From: Spirogloea muscicola
Lineage: Eukaryota > Streptophyta > Zygnematophyceae > Spirogloeales > Spirogloeaceae
Reading direction: 5' to 3'
DNA: 47,434 nt
Assembly: GCA_009602725.1 (NCBI GenBank)
Contig: WELB01000058.1
Coordinates: 295,171 to 342,604 of the forward strand
The stretch's first letter is position 1; each line of letters begins with the position of its first letter. Below the pieces are notes generated by a model. It made no database searches and had not been told where the DNA came from. It saw only the letters and a list, made by a program, of their open reading frames with translations. Position numbers and translations under genes: made by a program. Positions 42,095-47,434 of the stretch are shown here, piece after piece.

Positions 42095-42577
42095 TCATTC
42101 AACGCCACCATCACAAGAAATGCCATCCGGGACAGTGTTCTTTTGTATCAATCGCTTCATCTGCATGGCGAACAGCAGAACGGAAGCCCCTGCCGCCAGC
42201 GGCTGTGCACAGGGAAGCTGCTTGCAAAGGACAAAGCGCCGTGCGCCGCGTTGGACAGTGCAAATCTGGCGTTCAAAATCAAGGCATGCTGATGTGGCAC
42301 GAAGCCAATCACCTCCCGATATCACATCGAATTTGAAGGTCAACGCAATAGCGTAACAAAGCACCTCGGCTTTATAATGTTGGATGCGGATGGGAACCTT
42401 GCACAAACCCAGCACATCGGTTGGGTGGCCATCGGCCAATGTCACTCTAGGCAGACCATCTGCTTGCAAATGCAAGCCAGTGGAGCACACCAAATCCCTA
42501 CTGACAAAGAACACTGAGGCCCCGGAGTCTATGAGGATCCTTGCTGATGCCGCAGCAACCAGCCCCTCAAAAAGCAT
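42095..42577 (-). pseudogene. Gypsy aspartic protease region
   Basis: ARILIDSGASVFFVSRDLV is the retropepsin active site (DSGAS), followed by VTLADGHPTDVLGLCKVPIR and FKFDVISGGDWLRATSACLD, where the second conserved hydrophobic-DVILG element is D-V-I-S-G-G-D-W-L. The frame runs to 42095. It lies downstream of gag with a frame change. Confidence 0.82.
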
Positions 42578-42851
42578 AGTGTGTCACAATGGACACTGCC
42601 AAGGAATGGAATGCGGCTGCTGATATTAAAAAATCGGCTGCGGGGGGGGGATGGGGTGCGGGCGACATATACCCTGACCGCTGTTGGGTAAGGGCCTACG
42701 CTGAGTGGCACGACACTACGCCTAAGGAGCCTGCGTCCTGCCTCGTGCGAGCACAACAGCGACATCCCCAGCGGAGCTCGATCAATCGCGCCGCGCTTCT
42801 GTGGCACAATGAAGAACAAAGTTTCTTCAGGCCGACGGCACTCGGGCAAGC
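42578..42851 (-). other. Gag-protease linker of the gypsy element
   Basis: One minus frame (42529-42879) is open here but has no domain. It contains GCGGCTGCTGATATTAAA (42617) shared with LINE-associated sites and a G8 run (42643-42650), so part of it may be inserted or duplicated sequence. Confidence 0.4.
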
Positions 42852-43513
42852 TCAGATAGACATCAGCAGCCACTTGCAAGTTATTGTGGGCAACTCACAC
42901 GAATAGAGGCCCTCCGGCCTCTTTTCTATTTGACCTTGCAACAGAGCAGAAATGGAGCGCACAACGGGTATGTTGGTTGACGGGCAAGCAATGCCAGCAA
43001 GATCAAACAGCGCAAGTGCTCTTGGCTGAATGAGATGGCTCGCAGAGGCAAGGGTCAGGCACTCACGCTTGCCCTTGAAGCTGCCCTTGTCCCGGCCCAT
43101 CGGGCGCTGTGGACGTGGCCTTTGAGGGAGATGCCGTCGGGCAGTCCGGAGCAGGTGGCCCCTGTCTCCGCAGCCATAGCAGCCAGCACCACCTTGCTCA
43201 CGCGGCTTCTGGAAACCGCCTTCACCTGCCACGCGTGGCTTTTGGAAGCTGCCGTGGGGACGAGCGCTCTGACCCTCCTTAGGGTGGAACCGCTTCTTGC
43301 TGCGGTCTGCCTCCGCCGACCTGCCTGCCTCCTGCAGGGGACGCTTGCCACGCCCTAGATCGGGCGTGCTGACCACCTTCCTGGCATGCTCGACCATCTT
43401 GGACAGGTCAGTGAACGCCTTGGTGGTAGCGGGGTCCGTCGCCACCCATGAACGCATGTCAAAGGGCAGCCCAGCCTTGAAGCGCTGGCACTGGACTGGT
43501 CAATGGCCTGCTT
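42852..43513 (-). pseudogene. Gypsy gag, C-terminal part with zinc knuckle
   Basis: MRSWVATDPATTKAFTDLSK, MVEHARKVVSTPDLGRGKRP, a basic region, and a CCHC-type knuckle CYGCGDRGHLLRTARRHLP (about 43190-43130) whose last Cys is not present in this frame. The upstream part WPVQCQRFKAGLPFDM is cut at 43513 by LTR sequence. The stop at 42852 ends the frame. Confidence 0.78.
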
Positions 43514-43675
43514 TGTAATGAAAACAGCCGTCTGCTTAAGCCACATGGCTCTGTTGGCATTATACATGACCGACTATTTGGACCAGGTAACCAGCCAGCT
43601 GGCGGGCTGGCTGGCCGGGCAAGTGGCCCGCCCGGGTGCGGGCCCCGCCCGTCCCGAAATACCCCTCGCCGCGCA
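43514..43675 (+). mobile_element. Family A LTR fragment, plus orientation
   Basis: TGTAATGAAAACAGCCGTCT matches the start of the LTR at 46934 and, inverted, that at 44302; alignable through CATGGCTCTGTTGGCATTA and CGGGCCCCGCCCGTCCC, then broken at about 43675. Confidence 0.75.
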
Positions 43676-43730
43676 AGGTGGTGAAGTAGGTCAAGCCATT
43701 TTGTGCCAAAGGCTCCGTGAACGTCGATGG
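43676..43730 (-). mobile_element. 55-bp RLE-LINE patch between two opposed LTRs
   Basis: The minus strand reads VDVHGAFGTKWLDLLHHL, nearly the same as the LINE copy at 26.6 kb. The segment lies exactly between the family A LTR fragments of opposite orientation. Confidence 0.65.
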
Positions 43731-44302
43731 TGTAGTGAACTACGCTCTAAACACGTCACTTAAAGAGAGGAAGTCCTTATTGGGGTTCGAACATAGATAG
43801 TGGGTTTAGGAGCCAACCCACTACACCAGGAAGCACTAGCGCAATGCGCAGCGGAATACAGGCCCTGTGGCGTCGCCGTCCGGCGGCGACTCCACCTCCT
43901 GGGCGCAGACCAGCGACTGGCCCTTGACGGGCGCAGCCACGGGCGCCCCGCAGCAGGCCCGCAGCAGTGCCGCGGCTGCTGCGGCGGCGAGCAGCGGCAA
44001 GGCTGCTCCTGGGGCTTCACTGGCTCGAACTGATTGTGGAGCCTCTGTCCCCAAGGCTCCTTATGCTTCCCAGTGCCACCCCCCCTCCAGGGGTGTGAGC
44101 GGGTCGCCCCAAGGCCCACCTTTCGGCGGGCCCAAAGGTCCTCCCTTGAAAGGGCGGACCTTGGCGAAGGGTAATGCGGGACGGGTGGGGCCCGCACCCG
44201 GGCCACTTCCCGGCCAGCCAGCTGGCGGGTCACCTGGCCCAAATAGTCGGTCATGTAATGCCAACAGAGCCATGTGGCTTAACCAGACAGCTGTTCATTA
44301 CA
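43731..44302 (-). mobile_element. Family A LTR, complete (572 bp), 3' LTR of the gypsy remnant to the right
   Basis: Minus strand TGTAATGAACAGCTG ... GTAGTTCACTACA: TG...CA with 10-bp imperfect terminal inverted repeat TGTARTGAAC. The start abuts the purine tract GTGGGGAGGTG (44303-44313), so this is the 3' LTR of the element remnant at 44.3-45.2 kb. Confidence 0.78.
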
Positions 44303-45156
44303 CACCTCCCCACTCTGGTGTTCACGTCCTCGGGAACACCAAGAGAACAGTCACCTGGACAATTTGCCAAATTGACCACAGGTTTCCACGTTTAGTGCTC
44401 AGGCCCAGACCCGAGACACTTCATCAGATAGTACTCCGTGCTTAGTAGCACTTGAGCACCAACATTGAAGGACAGATTCTTCCGATGTTTGGCAGCATAA
44501 GCCTTTGGCGACTCTGGGCAATTTCCAAGCAATGCCCAGCTCAGCTCTGAGCCTGCAAGAGGGTCCCAATAAAGGCTACCACGGCGGGAATATGATTCCG
44601 GCCTCCCTCCCCACTTGTAGCGGAGCTCGGGAATGTTAGCCACCTGGGCTGAGAAGCCCCTCTACCAAAGCACAAACATACCCTTAACGGACACGCATGT
44701 ACAGCTGATAAGGGTCAGCCGAGGTTTGCCGAGAACTTGACGAGTCGGACGCAATCCTGCAGCCCGCACTCCAGAAGCAGGCAAGGTAGCCAACACAACG
44801 GCGTTGCGAATGTTGCTGATGCAAAGCCTCGAGAACAATGCACATCTGTAGAGTGCCTTTCCTCCTTTTGACAAAGAGAATAGGTGCTCTGTATGGCGAA
44901 TAAGGTGGCTCCATGAGGAATGCATGTCATTGCAACTCCTCCCACTCTGGTCAGATTGACCGGAGTATGGCTGACATTGGGCGGCCCTGGCAAGTCCATG
45001 CGCAGGATCCCCCCACCAGCTTCAGCGCATCAAATGCACCTCAGCCCCGACCCCTTGCAAACGCCTCTCGCAGGCCCGATGCCGGCCGAGCAATCTTTGC
45101 ACCTCCCCCACAATGCCCCCAGTAGGGCGTGGAAGGACGGGTTCCAGCACAGCAGC
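44303..45156 (-). mobile_element. Internally deleted Ty3/gypsy remnant
   Basis: Leftward: SPYRAPILFVKRRKGTLQMC (RT fingers, about 44890), then directly ATLPASGVRAAGLR (the segment after RNase H in the full copy), then, after a second jump, IPELRYKWGGRPESY, KAYAAKHRKNLSFNVGAQVL and a remnant CLGSGPEH of the chromodomain. RT palm, RNase H and integrase are deleted. It ends in the PPT and LTR at 44302. Confidence 0.72.
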
Positions 45157-45513
45157 TGTAACATCTCTGCCCCTAATCACACAGAAAGGGTCAGAATGTC
45201 CTGATATGGATTAAAGCATAGGGTGTTTAGTGGACAACCCTCATACAGGAGAACGCCAACGCACATACGCGCATAGAGCGCAGCGGAAGTCTTACCCTGA
45301 GGCACCGCCCTAGGGCGGTGACTCTACCATAGACTTACAGAGAGCCGGCGGGGCGGCAGCGACGAGCTGCGGCGACGGGCTGGGCAGCAGGCGGCAGCAG
45401 CAGAGCTGTGGCGGCGGCGGCGGCAGCAGGCAGCAGCGGAGCTGGCTAGGCAGCAGCAGGGCTGTGTCTCTCTCGGCGCTGGTCGGACTCCGGAGCCCGG
45501 CCGAGGCCTACGA

Positions 45514-45521
45514 CTTATATA
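45514..45521 (-). promoter_or_regulatory. TATA-like box in the long LTR
   Basis: TATATAAG on the minus strand, in the LTR's own orientation, in an otherwise very GC-rich sequence; a plausible U3 promoter element. Confidence 0.5.
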
Positions 45522-45619
45522 GCGTTCCATCTGCCACCCCTCCCCCGAGGGTGTGACGAGGGTCGCCCCCAAGGCCCTCCCCCGAGGGGGCGGGCCGGAC
45601 GAAGGGGACACGGAGAGCA

Positions 45620-46060
45620 GCGCCTTGGGCGGCTCCAAGGAGGCGCGAAGCGGCGCCTTGGGCGGCTCGAAGGAGGCGCGAAGCGGCGCGTGAACGCAGC
45701 GCTATGGGACGGCGCGAAGGGGCGCCTTGGCAGAGCCAATGAGGTACGACGGGGTGCCTCGGGTGGCGCCGAGGAGGCGCGACGCGGCACCTCGGGTGAC
45801 GCGACGCGGCGCCTGGGGCGGCACTACGCGGCGACTCGGGTGGCGCCAAGGGGGCGCGAAGGGGCGCCTCTTGGCGGCACCAAGGAAGCGCAACAGCGGC
45901 GCTTCGGACAAGCACCGATGAGAGGCGACGGGGCGCCTGAGGTGGCACCAACAAGATGGAGGGGCGCCTTAGGGGGCACCCCCCCCGGGGCACGACGGGC
46001 CGCCTCGGGCGGCGCCTCGCGGCGATTCGGGCCGCGGCGCCGGAGGGCGGCGCAGCGCAA
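45620..46060. repeat. GC-rich minisatellite in the LTR U3 region
   Basis: Degenerate units of about 33-40 bp built on GGCGCCTTGGGCGGCTCSAAGGAGGCGCGAAGC; the first two near 45622 and 45653 are almost identical, and later ones drift (GGGGCGCCTTGGCAGAGCC, GGCGCCTGGGGCGGCACTAC). Confidence 0.65.
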
Positions 46061-46296
46061 GTACGGTACGGAACCGGAGCCGTGGGCCGCAGCGCCGGGG
46101 ACGGAGAACGTGCAGTACGGAACCGGGGCCGCGGGCCGCGGTGCCGGGGGCGGAGCACGTGTGATACAGGACCGGGCCCTCGGGCCGCGGCGCCGGGGCG
46201 GAGCCGGGACCGTTGAAGCGTTCCCGCGGCAAATACAAATACAAACATGTAAAATTACCGGCACCGTTGGCACTCCCAAACGGAGGGAACGTTACA

Positions 46297-46933
46297 TACC
46301 TCCCCACTTAGATGTTCACGTCCTCGGGAACAAGAAGGGAGGAACTACAGAATTGGACCCAGGGGAATCAACCCCGGCGGGAAGGTACTGGACGACGGAC
46401 AGAAGGGACGGTGTTACTTGTCAGATACTTCTGGACGAGGGATGGATAATCGGCAAGATTGCCCGCAGGCTCCCATGTATTGTGCTCAGGCCCATAGCCG
46501 AGCCACTTGATAAGGTACTCACGGGACTTACGACGCCCACGAAGATTGTCCCGGTGTGACAAAATCTCCTCCACTTGAAACTCTTCCTCGTTGTCAATGA
46601 CGAGGGGAGGTGGGGGCGGTTGGACACGGCCATCCGTATGGTATGGCTCGAGTTGAGACACATGAAAAACGTTGTGGATTTTCCATAGTACCGGTGTATC
46701 AAGCTCATATGCGACCTTGCCGATGAGGCGCATTACACGAAAAGGTCCAACCCACTTGGGTAGCAACTTGTGCGTACCGACAGCCCGCAAGGTTAAGTGC
46801 TTAGTGTGTAAAAGCACCTGGGCACCCACGTCGAAGGACACGTTCCTGCGACGGAGATCAGCATACTGCTTTTGCCGGTTCTGAGCAATTATCAAGAATT
46901 GCTTAGCCCTCCGCTGAGCTTCCAGGAGAGTAC
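46297..46933 (-). mobile_element. Chromodomain Ty3/gypsy 3' end (PPT, chromodomain, integrase tail)
   Basis: The frame is open from 46895 to the stop at 46368: NRQKQYADLRRRNVSFDVGA, KLLPKWVGPFRVMRLIGKVA, HNVFHVSQLEPYHTDGRVQ, FQVEEILSHRDNLRGRRKSR, EYLIKWLGYGPEHNTWEPAG and NLADYPSLVQKYL. The best preserved chromodomain in the window, with both conserved Trp. A different lineage from the 38 kb copy (LEPYHTDG instead of LRAFLSDG). It is cut at 46934 by a family A LTR, and the rest is outside. Confidence 0.88.
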
Positions 46934-47434
46934 CTGTAATGAAACAGCTGTCTGGTTAAGCCACATGGCTCTGTTGGCATTACATGACCGACTATTTGGG
47001 CCAGGTGACCCGCCAGCTGGCTGGCCGGGAAGTGGCCCGCCCGGATGCGGGCCCCGCCCGTCCCAAATTACCCTTCGCCAAGGTCCGCCCTTTCAAGGGT
47101 GAACCTTTGGCCTGCCGCAAGGCGGGCCTTGGGGCGAACCTGCTCACACCCCTGGAGGGGGGGTGGCACGGGGAAGCACTAAGGAGCCTCAGGGGCTGAG
47201 GCTCATCAATCAGTTCGAGCCAGTGAAGTCCCAGGAGCAGCCTTGCCGCTGCTCGCTGCCGCAGCAGCCGCCGCACTGCCGCGGGCCTGCTGCGGGGCGC
47301 CCGTGGCTGCGCCCGTCAAGGGCCAGTCGCTGGTCTGCGCCCAGGAGGTGGAGTCGCCGCCGGACGGCGGCGCCACAGGGCCTGTCTTCCGCTGCGCATT
47401 GCGCTAGTGCTTCCTGGTGTAGTGGGTTGGCTCC
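46934..47434 (+). mobile_element. Family A LTR, plus orientation, truncated by the window end
   Basis: TGTAATGAAACAGCTGTCTG, then the same sequence as the inverted LTR at 43731-44302 to GGTGTAGTGGGTTGGCTCC at the last base. It interrupts the gypsy element at 46933 and so is younger than it. Whether it is solo or the 5' LTR of a full element cannot be told. Confidence 0.78.

Larger units (their letters stand above)
38218..43513 (-). mobile_element. Chromodomain Ty3/gypsy retrotransposon (gag-pol), interrupted and frameshifted
   Basis: The most complete LTR element. Leftward order: gag C-terminus with zinc knuckle (43513-42852), protease (42577-42095), RT (42013-41161), RNase H (41061-40534), integrase (40537-39719), solo LTR 2 insertion (39718-38824) and chromodomain (38823-38218). 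Protease-RT-RH-IN-chromodomain order is that of plant and fungal chromoviruses. At least five frameshifts or stops separate the domains, so it is inactive. Its gag 5' part and 5' LTR are replaced at 43513 by a family A LTR fragment. The domain entries below give the motifs. Confidence 0.88.
45157..46296 (-). mobile_element. Long LTR (1140 bp), 3' LTR of the gypsy element at the right edge
   Basis: Minus strand starts TGTAACGTTCCCTCCG next to the purine tract AGTGGGGAGGTA and ends AGAGATGTTACA (TG...CA). The upstream half is a degenerate GC-rich minisatellite. A TATATAAG box lies at 45521-45514. The downstream part shares GGCGGTGCCTCAGGGTAAGA with the other LTR families. Confidence 0.78.

Noticed and set aside
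45690-46559. 289-codon plus-strand frame at the right end, and a 246-codon minus-strand frame opposite
   Set aside because: Both are translations of the LTR minisatellite.
20160-47434. A host defence or biosynthetic cluster in the right half
   Set aside because: Apart from the methyltransferase fragments and a few short unassigned stretches, all recognised coding text belongs to copia, gypsy or RLE-LINE elements.
1-47434. tRNA or rRNA genes
   Set aside because: No cloverleaf or rRNA core sequence found by eye; GGTTCGAAC words in LTRs lack the rest of a tRNA.

Overview
The window is nuclear DNA from a eukaryotic alga, most likely a green alga and perhaps a trebouxiophyte. It is GC-rich, its genes carry many short GT-AG introns, the villin is of the plant type with six gelsolin repeats and a headpiece, and TGTAA, the usual chlorophyte poly(A) signal, follows two genes. 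The species assignment is inference; the gene calls rest on reading-frame and splice-phase reconstruction.

Genes (1 to about 20 kb). Five housekeeping genes lie close together. LAS1 (+, pre-rRNA ITS2 processing; its 5' end is outside the window) faces PEX11 (-, peroxisome division) tail to tail. PEX11 and a two-KH-domain RNA-binding protein (+) are divergent, with start codons only 14 bp apart and a single N between them. GOT1 (+, ER-Golgi transport membrane protein) and a villin (+, actin bundling and severing) follow. Exons and phases fit throughout except at one junction in villin. They share no pathway and are not an operon. Two 5'-truncated antisense LINE tails sit just upstream of GOT1 and of villin.

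Retroelement graveyard (about 20.1 to 47.4 kb). No host gene is visible here. In order: two copies of one Ty1/copia element placed head to head (20.16-23.77 kb); broken non-LTR elements with a C-terminal restriction-like endonuclease (RLE) (23.78-34.78 kb, both strands), including one long copy with an N-terminal C2H2-type finger, reverse transcriptase and RLE, a partial tandem duplication, and a solo LTR inserted inside it; then chromodomain Ty3/gypsy elements on the minus strand (36.7-46.9 kb) with several LTR families, a second solo LTR and nested insertions that run off the right edge.

Most unusual content. Two separate fragments look like a C5-cytosine DNA methyltransferase: one with motif IV, VI and VIII-like signatures at 24.99-25.32 kb and one with motif IX-X-like signatures at about 35.46-35.73 kb. 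Both lie inside the repeats, which suggests a retrotransposon lineage that carried its own cytosine methyltransferase. A long imperfect inverted duplication abuts the first fragment. The LINE 3' tails carry repeated GGGCTGG-loop-CCAGCCC stem-loops.
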